A stretch of 64,000 bases of DNA from JBBQFI01 sp038237805 (GTDB lineage Bacteria; Verrucomicrobiota; Verrucomicrobiia; Chthoniobacterales; UBA10450): NCBI GenBank assembly GCA_038237805.1, contig JBBRYI010000006.1, forward strand, positions 124,001 through 188,000, in the 5' to 3' direction. The position numbers were made by a program, and so were the translations under genes. Below are positions 34,673-43,838 of the stretch, in pieces (position 1 is the stretch's first letter; the number at the start of each line of letters is the position of its first letter). Below the pieces are notes generated by a model. It worked only from the letters and a program-made list of their open reading frames with translations. It ran no database searches and had not been told where the DNA came from.

Positions 34673-35929
34673 ATGAACGAAAAGAAGAATAGGGCCCTTC
34701 TCCCCGGTGCGTGGTCCGCGCTCGCACTTCTGCTTGGCATTAACCTTTTTAACTACATCGATCGCCAGATTCTGGCGGCCGTCGAGCCCGAGATTCGCTC
34801 CACGTTTTTTGCGCCTAACGACATCAACGCGATGGCGAAGACAGGCGCGCTTGGCACCGCCTTTCTCGTTAGCTACATGATTTCCGCGCCGCTCCTCGGC
34901 TGGCTTGCCGATCGGATGTCGCGTTGGCTTCTGATTGGTGTTGCTGTGATCTTATGGAGTCTGGCGAGTGGAGCATCTGGCCTGGCGGTGACATTTGGAA
35001 TGTTGCTCGCGACACGCCTGTTTGTCGGAATTGGAGAAGGCGCGTATGGACCGGCGGCGCCGACCATTATCTCGGATTTGTTTCCGGTCGAAATTCGCGG
35101 ACGCGTTCTTGCTTATTTCTGCGCGGCCATTCCGGTTGGCAGTGCGCTCGGTTACGTGCTCGGCGGCTTAATTGGTAATCACCTCGGCTGGCGTTGGGCA
35201 TTTTATTTGGTGACGCCGCCCGGGATCTTACTCGCAACGATCTGTTTTTTTATGCGCGATCCTCGCGAGCAAACAGGCGGACGAGCGCAAAAGCAGCGCC
35301 CTGATTGGAGCCAGTATCGTTCGCTTTTTCGTACGCCATCTTACGTTATCAATACCGCGGCGCAGACAGCGATGACATTCGCCCTCGGCGGCCTCGCGTT
35401 TTGGATTCCCGGCTATCTCCAGTACCGGCATCAACCGCCATCAACACGAATTATTTTTGGCGGAATCACCGTTGTCGCGGGTTTGATTTCGACAATTCTG
35501 GGCGGCATTGCCGGCGACCGTCTGCGCAAACGTTTTGGCGGATCCTACTTTCTTGTTTCGGGAATCGGGATGCTGATCGCATTTCCGTTCACCGTGGCGA
35601 TGGTGTTCACCCCATTTCCTCGCGCCTGGGTAATGTTGTTCTTCGCCGTCTTTTTTGTTTTCTTTAACACCGGTCCATCAAACACCGTGATCGCGAACGT
35701 GACGTTGCCTTCGATTCGCGCGACCGGCTTCGCGCTCAATATCCTTGTCATTCACGCGCTCGGTGATGCGATCGCTCCGCCGTTGATCGGGGCGATTGCG
35801 GGGCGGACTAATTTGGACATCGCGTTCCTCTTTATTTCGCTGACGATGCTTATCGCCGGAGCAATCTGGCTCGCCGGAATGAAATATTTGGCGCGCGATA
35901 CCGCGGCGGTTGAAGACAGAATCACTTGA
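34673..35929 (+). CDS. MFS transporter, spinster-like
   Basis: A 418-residue, 12-helix major-facilitator protein. The N-terminal helix carries NLFNYIDRQILAAVEPEI and loop 2-3 the MFS motif GWLADRMSRW; helix 4 is RLFVGIGEGAYGPAAPTIISD, typical of the Spns group. The start is ATG 34673 (an in-frame TTG lies two codons upstream). The substrate is unknown; lysolipid or sphingolipid-like export is known for animal spinster proteins, and the divergent lipid acyltransferases make lysolipid transport a reasonable guess. recQ follows five bases after the stop. Confidence 0.85.
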   Translation: MNEKKNRALLPGAWSALALLLGINLFNYIDRQILAAVEPEIRSTFFAPNDINAMAKTGALGTAFLVSYMISAPLLGWLADRMSRWLLIGVAVILWSLASGASGLAVTFGMLLATRLFVGIGEGAYGPAAPTIISDLFPVEIRGRVLAYFCAAIPVGSALGYVLGGLIGNHLGWRWAFYLVTPPGILLATICFFMRDPREQTGGRAQKQRPDWSQYRSLFRTPSYVINTAAQTAMTFALGGLAFWIPGYLQYRHQPPSTRIIFGGITVVAGLISTILGGIAGDRLRKRFGGSYFLVSGIGMLIAFPFTVAMVFTPFPRAWVMLFFAVFFVFFNTGPSNTVIANVTLPSIRATGFALNILVIHALGDAIAPPLIGAIAGRTNLDIAFLFISLTMLIAGAIWLAGMKYLARDTAAVEDRIT

Positions 35930-35934
35930 GTTTA

Positions 35935-38058
35935 ATGACCCCCCACCAAGCTCTCGAAAAATATTTCGGTTTTCGCGAGTTCCTTGATGCGCAGGAGGAA
36001 GTGATAGAGGCGATTCTTGGCGGCGCCGATGCGCTCGTTGTGATGCCGACCGGCGGCGGCAAGTCGCTTTGTTATCAATTGCCCGCGCAACTTTTGCAGG
36101 GCACCACCGTTGTGGTCTCTCCGTTGATCGCGCTAATGAAGGATCAAGTCGATACCCTGCAGCGCCGCGGTATAGCCGCGACGTTGATTAACAGCTCGCT
36201 CGCGTGGCCGGAGCAACAGGACCGGATTCGCGCTCTCGCGCGCGGTGAATTCAAACTGGTTTACATCGCGCCGGAGCGTTTTCGCAGTCGCAGTTTCGTC
36301 GATGCGCTGGGTCAGGCGACGATCGCGCTTTTCGCGGTCGATGAAGCGCATTGTCTTTCCATGTGGGGGCACGATTTTCGGCCGGATTATTTTCGGCTCA
36401 ACGTCATTCTGGAAAAACTCGGCCGTCCGCAGGTGGCTGCGTTTACCGCAACCGCAACTCCCGATGTTCGGCGGGATATTCTGACGCATCTGGATTTGCG
36501 CGAGCCCCGCGAATTCGTCGCCGGTTTCGCGCGCCCCAATTTGAAACTGATGGTAACGCAAGTCGCCAACGAATCCGAAAAATATGCGCGCCTTCATGCC
36601 CTGATCCGCGATCACAAGACCGGGATTGTTTATTGCGCCACCCGCAAACGCGTCGAAGCCGTCGCCGAAACGCTGCGGGACGCGGGGTTGTCGAGCATTC
36701 TTTATCACGGCGGCATGAACGATGAAGAGCGCGAACGCGCACAGAATGCATTCATGCGGCGCGAAAAGGACATCGTTGTTGCCACAAATGCCTTCGGGAT
36801 GGGAATCGATCGGGCCGACATTCGCTTCGTTGCGCACTTCGAGGTGCCGGGGAGCGTCGAGGCGTATTACCAGGAAGCCGGGAGAGCCGGACGCGACGGC
36901 GAAGCGGCGATTTGCGAACTATTTTTTAATCACGCCGATACGCGGGTACAGGAATTTTTTATCGAAGGGAGCAATCCGCCGCCGGCGTTCGTCGTCGGCA
37001 TTTACGAAATGTTGCGGCGCGAGGCGGATGAAAAACAAGAGCTCCAACTCTCGCTCAAAGAGATGGCCGAGCGCGCCGAGACCGACGGCAATGATATGAT
37101 GCTGAATTCGGCGCTCTACATTCTCGATCGCGAAGAATACATCGATCGTTTCGACATTCCCGGGCGTCGTGTGCGAGGAACACGACTGCTCAAGCCCGAG
37201 CTACGCGGCGCGCAACTGAAACTGGATACCGCAAAATTGCGCGAAAAGGAACGGCGCGATCGAGTGAAGTTGAAAACAATAATCGACTTCGCCTACGCGC
37301 GCGTGTGCCGGCAGCAGGCCATCCTTCGTTATTTCGGAGAGGTCGAGCCGGCGCAATGCGGCAATTGCGATGTTTGCCTTGAGACCGCTGGCTCGGCCCG
37401 CGCGCCAACTGAAGAGGAGATATCGATGGTAAAGAAAGCTTTGAGCGGCGTGGCAAGAATGTCTGTCCGTACGTCGGATGGATGGCAGGCACGCTTCGGT
37501 CGCGGTCGCATTGTGCAGACACTTGTCGGAAGTCGCTCGCGTGAAATTATTGACGCGCGCCTGGATCAGCTCTCGACCTACGGATTGCTCAAAGCCCAAG
37601 GCGTCGCGTACTCCAATCAATTGCTGCGCGAGTTGCAGGATAGCGGGATGCTTGTGTCGACTGGGGGACAGTATCCGATGGTCACGCTGACGGTTCGGGG
37701 AGAAGAAGTCATGAAAGGCGCGGTCGATTACGCGTTGCGTTGGCCGCAACGCGGCACCGCTTCGGAGATAACCAGATCGCGAAAAGGGAAAGCAAAAACT
37801 GTAGCCACTCAGGATTTGCCACCAACTGACGCTCAACTTTTCGAGCAATTGAAAAAGGTGCGTTCGATGCTCGCGCGCGAAAATGGCAACCTCCCGGCTT
37901 ACATTATTTTTCCAGACGAGACGTTGCGCGCGTTCGCGCGTCTCAAGCCGCGCTCGGTGGATGCTGGTCGCAAGATTCGCGGTGTGGGAGATGTGAAAGC
38001 GCAAAAATATTTGCCCGCTTTTCTCGACGCGATCCAAAAATTCGAACCAATATCGTAG
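35935..38058 (+). CDS. recQ: ATP-dependent DNA helicase RecQ
   Basis: A 3'-5' superfamily 2 helicase, 707 aa from ATG 35935. Motif I MPTGGGKSLCYQLPA, motif II VDEAHCLSMWGHDFRP (DEAH), TATATP, motif VI YYQEAGRAGRDG. The RecQ zinc-binding cysteines are in ARVCRQQAILRYFGE and CGNCDVC. A winged-helix RQC part and a C-terminal HRDC-like domain (PDETLRAFARLKPRS, GVGDVKAQKY) complete it. It closely follows the MFS gene. No unusual domain is seen. Confidence 0.96.
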   Translation: MTPHQALEKYFGFREFLDAQEEVIEAILGGADALVVMPTGGGKSLCYQLPAQLLQGTTVVVSPLIALMKDQVDTLQRRGIAATLINSSLAWPEQQDRIRALARGEFKLVYIAPERFRSRSFVDALGQATIALFAVDEAHCLSMWGHDFRPDYFRLNVILEKLGRPQVAAFTATATPDVRRDILTHLDLREPREFVAGFARPNLKLMVTQVANESEKYARLHALIRDHKTGIVYCATRKRVEAVAETLRDAGLSSILYHGGMNDEERERAQNAFMRREKDIVVATNAFGMGIDRADIRFVAHFEVPGSVEAYYQEAGRAGRDGEAAICELFFNHADTRVQEFFIEGSNPPPAFVVGIYEMLRREADEKQELQLSLKEMAERAETDGNDMMLNSALYILDREEYIDRFDIPGRRVRGTRLLKPELRGAQLKLDTAKLREKERRDRVKLKTIIDFAYARVCRQQAILRYFGEVEPAQCGNCDVCLETAGSARAPTEEEISMVKKALSGVARMSVRTSDGWQARFGRGRIVQTLVGSRSREIIDARLDQLSTYGLLKAQGVAYSNQLLRELQDSGMLVSTGGQYPMVTLTVRGEEVMKGAVDYALRWPQRGTASEITRSRKGKAKTVATQDLPPTDAQLFEQLKKVRSMLARENGNLPAYIIFPDETLRAFARLKPRSVDAGRKIRGVGDVKAQKYLPAFLDAIQKFEPIS

Positions 38059-38100
38059 CGCCGGTCGTGCCGACAAATTAACCGGTCGTTATTCGGAAGG

Positions 38101-38149
38101 TCCCTCGCATTCGCTCGGGGTGACAAACGGCGGCGCTTGGTCCAAGCGC
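38101..38149. repeat. Two adjacent hairpin repeats between recQ and the GT-C gene
   Basis: 38101-38125 is a diverged copy of the CCTCG...CGGAATGACA family (here CGGGGTGACA). 38133-38149 is GCGCTTG-GTC-CAAGCGC, sharing the CGGCGCTT core of the hairpin after glgB. Both lie between convergent genes, so they probably mark transcript ends. Confidence 0.65.
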
Positions 38150-38151
38150 GT

Positions 38152-39945
38152 TTACAGCGTCGATGCGAGATGAACGTCGAAATCCTGGGCCAACGTATGG
38201 GCGCGCACGGCGGCATCCTGCTGTCCGGTTTTGGCCAGAAGTTCGCTCAACATTTGCCACGATTCCGCTCGATACCATTGTGTGCCGACACACAGTTTCA
38301 ATTCGGTGATGGCGCGAGCAGCGCTCTCTGATTCTTCCAGCGCTTTGACGTAACGCTTTTCGATGGCCCAATCGGGTGGTCCGGTGCGTGCCGCAAGTCG
38401 CATGCGCAATAAATTTACGCTGCCCGTCTCCTTGTGCTCCAGAACGGCGAGAAGTTCATTCGCCTTGGCTTCAGTGAGCGGTGACTCCAGCGCGCGCTTC
38501 AGCATTTCATGCGCAAGCTTGAAATCGGCTTGCTTGATCGCGACCGCGGCGAGATCGAGCAGAGCGAACGGTTGATCGGCGTCTTTTTGCAATGCGTTTT
38601 CCAAATGCTTCTTCGCCGCGTCGAGACTTCCCTGCGTCAGTTCTAGTGCGCCCAAATTGGTCAACATCCGAGAGGAATCCCCCCCATGAGCGACCGTACT
38701 TTCGAGAAAGGTTCGCTGATCCTTCCAATCGAACGTGCGGATGAAGGTGCGCGCGGCGAGCAAAGTGATCCAGAGAATGGCAGTGCTGGCGACAATCCGG
38801 GAGACAATCGTCCGGCTTTGGAGTCGCCAATTTTCGATTAGAGTTTGAGTCGTTAGGCAAATGGCGAGGAAAAGAAATGTCGAGGGTAAATATATCCAAT
38901 GTTCGGCAACCGTGGCGTTCAAAAGAAAGATGCCGCTCACCGGCAGATAGCTAATTCCCGCCAGTAAAAGACAGACAAACGCGTCGGGCTTTTTGCGGAC
39001 GCGAATAATTCCATAGACGGCCATTGCCATGACTGCGATGCCCAACAAGGTTTGCAGTTCGCGCCAGGAGGCTCCCGTGACACTGGCTTCTGAAAATCCA
39101 CTGGGTTGCGTTTCCACATCTCGATCCATGTGCAGATCGAGCGGAAGAATGAGCAGACCCGCATATTCCGCCGCCGCGCGAGCGATTAGCAATGGCCTAA
39201 CGAGTATTGGAACCGTGGTTCGAGGCGGCGGGATATGTTCTGCAGGAAAGCGGAGACTGAGATAAATGATCGAAGCAAATATTGCCGCCGCGGCGGCATT
39301 ACGCAGTGCGATCCAGTTTCGTTGCAGCGCGAGCGTGACCAGCCCAAGCAAAGGAAAGATGAGCCCGATTTCTTTGCTCAACGCGCTCAGCAGAAATGCA
39401 AACGTCGCGGTGATGATTAAAAGCCAGGCTTTGCCCTTGTTTTCACGAAGGCTACGTAACCCGCAATATAAACCCGCGAAACCAAAAGCGGCCGCGAGCG
39501 GATCGGCGCGCCCGGAAATATAAATCACCGCACTACTCTGAATCGGATGAATCACCCACAGCAGAGTCGCGAGAAAAGTCGCCGTTTTGCGCGTGCGCTC
39601 GCTTGTCCCGAATAAGCGCAGCAATTCATCCGCGAAGAAAAAGAAAGCGATCGCCGCGGCGAGATGACAAAGGATGCTGGTAAGATGAAAAACCGACGGT
39701 CGAAAAGCGAATGCGCAATATTCCAGGGTGTAGGTCAGACGCTGGATCGGCCGATAGAAATCCGATGGCGTTGCGTCGGTAAAAAGGAAATGCTGAAATC
39801 CTTCCGGAATGAGCCGCCAGCTGCGAATAAGCGGATCGCGCATAACGAGCGCATGATCATCCCAAACAAAGCCATCGCGCACGGCCGGCGCATAACTTGC
39901 ACAGACGGCAAGTGCGATGAGCAAAATGGCCCAGCGTTTATTCAC
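38152..39945 (-). CDS. GT-C type membrane glycosyltransferase with TPR repeats (TMTC-like)
   Basis: A 597-residue protein, GTG start at 39943-39945. The first 60 residues hold a GT-C style loop: GFVWDDHALVMRDPLI with paired aspartates. About ten membrane helices follow up to residue 400, including LLWVIHPIQSSAVIYISGRAD. The C-terminal third is TPR-like (LTNLGALELTQGSLDAAKKHL, ALLDLAAVAIKQADFKLA). The architecture equals bacterial homologues of TMTC/O-mannosyltransferases. Donor and acceptor are unknown. Confidence 0.82.
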   Translation of the reverse strand: MNKRWAILLIALAVCASYAPAVRDGFVWDDHALVMRDPLIRSWRLIPEGFQHFLFTDATPSDFYRPIQRLTYTLEYCAFAFRPSVFHLTSILCHLAAAIAFFFFADELLRLFGTSERTRKTATFLATLLWVIHPIQSSAVIYISGRADPLAAAFGFAGLYCGLRSLRENKGKAWLLIITATFAFLLSALSKEIGLIFPLLGLVTLALQRNWIALRNAAAAAIFASIIYLSLRFPAEHIPPPRTTVPILVRPLLIARAAAEYAGLLILPLDLHMDRDVETQPSGFSEASVTGASWRELQTLLGIAVMAMAVYGIIRVRKKPDAFVCLLLAGISYLPVSGIFLLNATVAEHWIYLPSTFLFLAICLTTQTLIENWRLQSRTIVSRIVASTAILWITLLAARTFIRTFDWKDQRTFLESTVAHGGDSSRMLTNLGALELTQGSLDAAKKHLENALQKDADQPFALLDLAAVAIKQADFKLAHEMLKRALESPLTEAKANELLAVLEHKETGSVNLLRMRLAARTGPPDWAIEKRYVKALEESESAARAITELKLCVGTQWYRAESWQMLSELLAKTGQQDAAVRAHTLAQDFDVHLASTL

Positions 39946-39992
39946 TTGGCAAAAGAGGTTGAACAGATCGTGGGAATGCGCGTCTAGGTTGG

Positions 39993-40754
39993 ATGCTTGT
40001 TACTATCAATCGGGTCGTGACGATTGGGCTCTGCCTGATGGCGAGCAGCGTACGTGCCGCCGGCCTGCCGGATGATTGCACGCAATTGATCCTGGCGCTC
40101 GCCCCGGATTGGAATTCGATGCATGGCCGCGCACAGTTGCTCGAACGAGCCGGTGGAAATTGGAAAACCGACGGCAAATCGTTCCCGGTTTTATTTGGCA
40201 AGAGCGGTTTGGCCTGGTGCAGCGGCCTCGCCGGCCAGGATGAGAGCGGATTGCGCAAAAAGGAGCGCGACGGGCGCGCGCCTGCGGGAACTTTCCGCAT
40301 CGGAAAGATTTATACATATGACGCCCAGTTGCCCGGTGGTGCGGATTACCCGTTTCATCAGGTGACGAAGGCGGATGCGTGGGTGGATGATGTGAGAAGT
40401 CCGCGGTACAATCAGTTCGTCACGATTGATGATCCCGCGAATCCGCCGGAATGGTTTGAGAAACAAAAAATGCGGCACAACGATTTTGCATATCGCTGGC
40501 TGGTGGAGATTCGTCACAACTCTGATCCGCCGGTGCCGGGAAACGGCAGTGCAATTTTCTTTCACATTCGGCGCGGCGTGAACCGCCCGACGGCGGGCTG
40601 CACGACTATGGCCGAACCGGATTTGGTGTCCCTCATCACTTGGCTGCGGGCCCCGCGCAATCCCTGCTTTGCGCTTTTGCCCAACGAAGTTTATAGAGAA
40701 AAATGGCGTGAGTGGAAGTTACCTGCGCCTGAAATTGTGGGATTGCAGCCCTAA
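39993..40754 (+). CDS. L,D-transpeptidase (YkuD-like) family protein, second copy
   Basis: 253 residues with a signal peptide (cleavage near VRAAG). Motifs in order: FGKSGLAWCSGL, GRAPAGTFRIG, SAIFFHIRRGVNRPTAGCTTMA with the conserved His and Cys. It is homologous over its length to the protein at 2784-3515 but not a recent duplicate. It probably acts on peptidoglycan in the periplasm. It is divergent from the GT-C gene by 47 bp. No dispersed 9-mer lies inside, though a one-mismatch copy follows at 40794. Confidence 0.8.
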   Translation: MLVTINRVVTIGLCLMASSVRAAGLPDDCTQLILALAPDWNSMHGRAQLLERAGGNWKTDGKSFPVLFGKSGLAWCSGLAGQDESGLRKKERDGRAPAGTFRIGKIYTYDAQLPGGADYPFHQVTKADAWVDDVRSPRYNQFVTIDDPANPPEWFEKQKMRHNDFAYRWLVEIRHNSDPPVPGNGSAIFFHIRRGVNRPTAGCTTMAEPDLVSLITWLRAPRNPCFALLPNEVYREKWREWKLPAPEIVGLQP

Positions 40755-40826
40755 CAAGAAAGAAGAAAGTCTGGTTGTGCGATTCCCTAATCCGCCTAAC
40801 GTAAACTCCTTCGCAGCTGAATTTTC

Positions 40827-41126
40827 ATGAGAAAACGACCTAATCCTGATTCGGAATCTAATATCAAACGCATCGACACGAAGCCCCGTGCCAAAAAACA
40901 AACGCACGGCTTTCAAGTGCACTTTCTTCGCGGTTCGACGATTGTGACGAAGATGTTTAGCGACGCCATTTATGGCGGCAAAGAGGCTGCGCGTCGCGCT
41001 GCCCGCAAACACAAACGCTCAGTCCTCGGCAACCTGCCCGATCGCAGCTTTCGCGGTTTCGGCGCGCCCGTGCGAAAAGCCAAAGGCGGTTCGAAGAAGC
41101 GTAGCGCAGGGAAGAAGCGGCGTTAA
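40827..41126 (+). CDS. Small basic protein with AP2-like stretch
   Basis: 99 residues, very basic, ending in a Lys/Arg/Gly/Ser tail (KAKGGSKKRSAGKKRR). The centre, TKMFSDAIYGGKEAARRAAR, resembles the last strand and helix of AP2-type DNA-binding domains (FSDxxYGGKxxALxAA), which occur in bacterial homing endonucleases and small proteins. It converges on rsmA-Nudix and overlaps its end by four bases. DNA or RNA binding is a guess from composition and the short match. Confidence 0.55.
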   Translation: MRKRPNPDSESNIKRIDTKPRAKKQTHGFQVHFLRGSTIVTKMFSDAIYGGKEAARRAARKHKRSVLGNLPDRSFRGFGAPVRKAKGGSKKRSAGKKRR

Positions 41127-42493
41127 GCTCGCGGTTTGGCGTTTCGTCGGCCGCCAGCTTTGAAATTGCGGTAAGCATCCCAGCAGGCAACGAAGCCAGG
41201 CGCGAAATCGTTCGGCCGCGCCCGGATCCACTCGGCAACGAGCGCAGGAACAAAAAATTCGCCGTGCTCGATCTCTAATGGCGCGAGCCGGAACGGACCT
41301 TCGTGCCGGCCGCAATAGAGCCAGATGAATTCCTGACCAGTCTGCTCCGATGCCGGTAGCTTCGTTATCCGTTCTAACTCGGTCGAGACTCCCAACTCTT
41401 CATCCAGCTCGCGCAACGCTGCGGAGTCGTACTCTTCGCCGGCACTAACGTGGCCTGCCGCGCTAGAATCCCACAGCAGAGGATGCCGATCCTTCCAGCG
41501 CGAACGTTTTTGCAGAAAAACGTCTCCTTTTGCGTTGAAAAGCAGGATATGAACGGCCCGATGACGCAACTTATTCCCATGCACTTCCGTGCGGGGTGCG
41601 TCCCTCAACCAACGGTCGTTCTTGTCCACCACCGGAAAGCTCTCCATGCCGATATTTTCGACGTCATTTCGCCCGGCTGGACGCACGAAATTTGAAAGAG
41701 AAATCCACTGCTGGAGCGAGAGTTCTTCGCCACGGGCTTTGGGATTGAAACCGAACTGGCCGGCAGCGTTTTTCCAATCAGGAATTTCTTCACGCAATAA
41801 TTTCTGGAGTTGTTTGCGACGCTGAGAAAACCCGCGGTTGACGAGTTTTCGGAAGGTCTCTTTGTCGAATGACGGAAGTTCTTCGGCGTCGCGTGGAGTT
41901 AGTTGAACGAGCGCAGAATCCACCGCGGGCTCGGGAAAAAAAACCGTCGCCGGGACAGTGCGGAAGGAACGCACATGATAGCGAGATTGAATCAGAACCG
42001 ACAACGCGCCGTAGTCTTTGGTCCCCGGCTGTGCGGATAGCCGGCGCGCCATCTCTTTTTGTAACATAAACAAAAACAATGAGATGGGACTCGGATATTC
42101 GACGAATTTTATCAATAACTGACTCGCGATGTAATAGGGGAGGTTGCCGACGCATTTCACCCGCGGTTGTGCAAAAAGGCTGCGGACATCGAACTCGAGC
42201 GCATCGCCGTGTCGAATTTCTACACGGGATTCGCGGAAGCGTTGCTTCAAAAAATTTGCGAGCCGTCGATCTTTTTCGATTGCGAGCAAGCGCGCTCCCC
42301 GGTCGAGGACAAGTTCTGTTAACGCTCCTAAACCAGGTCCGATTTCAACGACATAATCGTCTGATGTAATCTCCGCTTTTTCCACAATCCAACGGGCAAG
42401 ATTGCGATCGTGCAGGAAATTCTGACCGAGCGTTTTAACCGGCGCGACTTCAATTTCGCGCAGCGTTGCCTCAATTTCCGAAAGCCTCATCAT
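41123..42493 (-). CDS. rsmA: 16S rRNA dimethyladenosine transferase fused to a Nudix hydrolase
   Basis: N-terminal two thirds: RsmA/KsgA, which dimethylates two adenosines of the 16S 3' hairpin. KTLGQNFLHD, SAM motif EIGPGLGALTELVL, catalytic NLPYYIASQLL and PAVDSALVQL are all present. C-terminal third (from about residue 295): complete Nudix box G-x5-E-x7-REL-x-EELGV in GHVSAGEEYDSAALREL and onward, flanked by RAVHILLFNAKGDVFLQKR, the IPP-isomerase/YfcD-like subtype. There are two consecutive ATGs at 42493 and 42490. The fusion joins ribosome maturation with an unknown diphosphate hydrolase. Confidence 0.93.
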   Translation of the reverse strand: MMRLSEIEATLREIEVAPVKTLGQNFLHDRNLARWIVEKAEITSDDYVVEIGPGLGALTELVLDRGARLLAIEKDRRLANFLKQRFRESRVEIRHGDALEFDVRSLFAQPRVKCVGNLPYYIASQLLIKFVEYPSPISLFLFMLQKEMARRLSAQPGTKDYGALSVLIQSRYHVRSFRTVPATVFFPEPAVDSALVQLTPRDAEELPSFDKETFRKLVNRGFSQRRKQLQKLLREEIPDWKNAAGQFGFNPKARGEELSLQQWISLSNFVRPAGRNDVENIGMESFPVVDKNDRWLRDAPRTEVHGNKLRHRAVHILLFNAKGDVFLQKRSRWKDRHPLLWDSSAAGHVSAGEEYDSAALRELDEELGVSTELERITKLPASEQTGQEFIWLYCGRHEGPFRLAPLEIEHGEFFVPALVAEWIRARPNDFAPGFVACWDAYRNFKAGGRRNAKPRA

Positions 42494-42594
42494 GGTGGGC
42501 CGAAGCAGCTGCAAATCAGGAGCCTGTTGCGTCCCTGGTTCACGAAAAATCCGTAGATTTCCCCGCGGTTGTTCGAATCTTATTCACAACTTAT

Positions 42595-43761
42595 TCAGCG
42601 ACCTAAAACTGAAGAAGCCTGTTTCGTACGGGAAGACTTTTTCCGGCTAGTCAGGTAGGTTCGTCTCGCGTCCTTAAGCGAGACGCCTTCGATGAAATAA
42701 ACGATCGCGGCGCGACCGATTGCGTACGTTCCTGCGCCCGCAACCATCCCGCAGACGACGTTGCCCCAGCCCGGAAAAAATTTCAGAAGCGCGCGCGTGC
42801 CCTCACGCAGCAGCATTCCGGCGCCCACATTTGCGCCGAGCGCGCCCATAAACTCCGTCGCTGCGCGCAAACTGCGTTCGCGCCCGCTCAAATACATTAT
42901 CCCGGAAACCATCACTAGTTGCAGCGTGGTGAGAACGGGCAGATCCGCCAACGGTATGGGCTGGGCGCCGATCGCTGTGCAAATTGCGGTGGTCGATTTC
43001 ACCAAAACCTGCGCGACTTCGGTCTGGGCCGTGCGATCGCGCGAAATTCGCAGCATTTCCACGCGGGCCTGGTTAGGCAGGTGTTGCGTTATCAGACCGA
43101 CCAACCGCTCGGTCTCGTTTTGGACTTTTGCCGATTGTTCGCGACCAAGGCGCACCGACACGATTTCAGACAGGTGATTGCGCACGGCCGCTTTTTCCTC
43201 GAGAGCGGCGCGCAACTTCGTCGACGGTTTGTCCGCTGCCGCGCCATCCTTCGCGCGCTTTCGTGTGGGATCGAAGAGCGAGACGCCAATGATTTTAGCG
43301 CCAGGGGCGATCTTTTCGTTCCATTCGAGAAAAGTCCCGAGGGTTTCGATTTCTCTTTTGCGCGGCGGTCGGCTGGCATCGCCGTCGTCGACAAAAAAGA
43401 AAATATCGGCCGCTTGCGATTTCAACTCGTCCCGAACATTTGTGACCGCGGACTCGTCGGCGCCGCGTGCGTCAAGAACGGTGATGGTTCCCTGACCATT
43501 CATCTTCAAATCAAGCCAGCGAAAGATTTCCGTCACAGCGTCCCGGTTCTCCTCCGCCGCGAGTCCGAAAATGGCTGGCAGAATTTCCTGAAGCGGAAGT
43601 TTACTCGAGCCGACAAAGACAAAACGCGGGGATCTTTGCTGGAGAAAAAGTTCCTTTAGCGGCGTGAGCTCGTGCAAAATCGGTTTTTGGATAGTGGCCG
43701 GCAGCTTGCCGAGAAATCCTTCGAGCTTTTCGACGATGTGGAGGAACAAAGATTGGTTCAT
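42595..43761 (-). CDS. YcjF/Era-like GTPase-fold protein with eroded P-loop and DUF697 domain
   Basis: 388 residues. The N-terminal half has the strand order of a small GTPase, but the Walker A place reads FVFVGSSKLPLQ (about 47-58), lacking the GKS/T, and the switch II DTPG place reads LDARGADES. FFFVDDGD follows where the next strand would be. The C-terminal half is a DUF697-like helical domain with PIPLADLPVLTTLQLVMV and membrane-prone glycine-rich helices (AGAGTYAIGRAAIVYF). It is therefore a probable pseudo-GTPase at the membrane. It is divergent from transketolase by 77 bp. Confidence 0.72.
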   Translation of the reverse strand: MNQSLFLHIVEKLEGFLGKLPATIQKPILHELTPLKELFLQQRSPRFVFVGSSKLPLQEILPAIFGLAAEENRDAVTEIFRWLDLKMNGQGTITVLDARGADESAVTNVRDELKSQAADIFFFVDDGDASRPPRKREIETLGTFLEWNEKIAPGAKIIGVSLFDPTRKRAKDGAAADKPSTKLRAALEEKAAVRNHLSEIVSVRLGREQSAKVQNETERLVGLITQHLPNQARVEMLRISRDRTAQTEVAQVLVKSTTAICTAIGAQPIPLADLPVLTTLQLVMVSGIMYLSGRERSLRAATEFMGALGANVGAGMLLREGTRALLKFFPGWGNVVCGMVAGAGTYAIGRAAIVYFIEGVSLKDARRTYLTSRKKSSRTKQASSVLGR

Positions 43762-43838
43762 TCAGATTTAAAATTTGCCGTTTTCACTTTGCCATCTTTT
43801 ACTGAACATCTCCGCGAATCTGCGACCTTAAATCCTTC

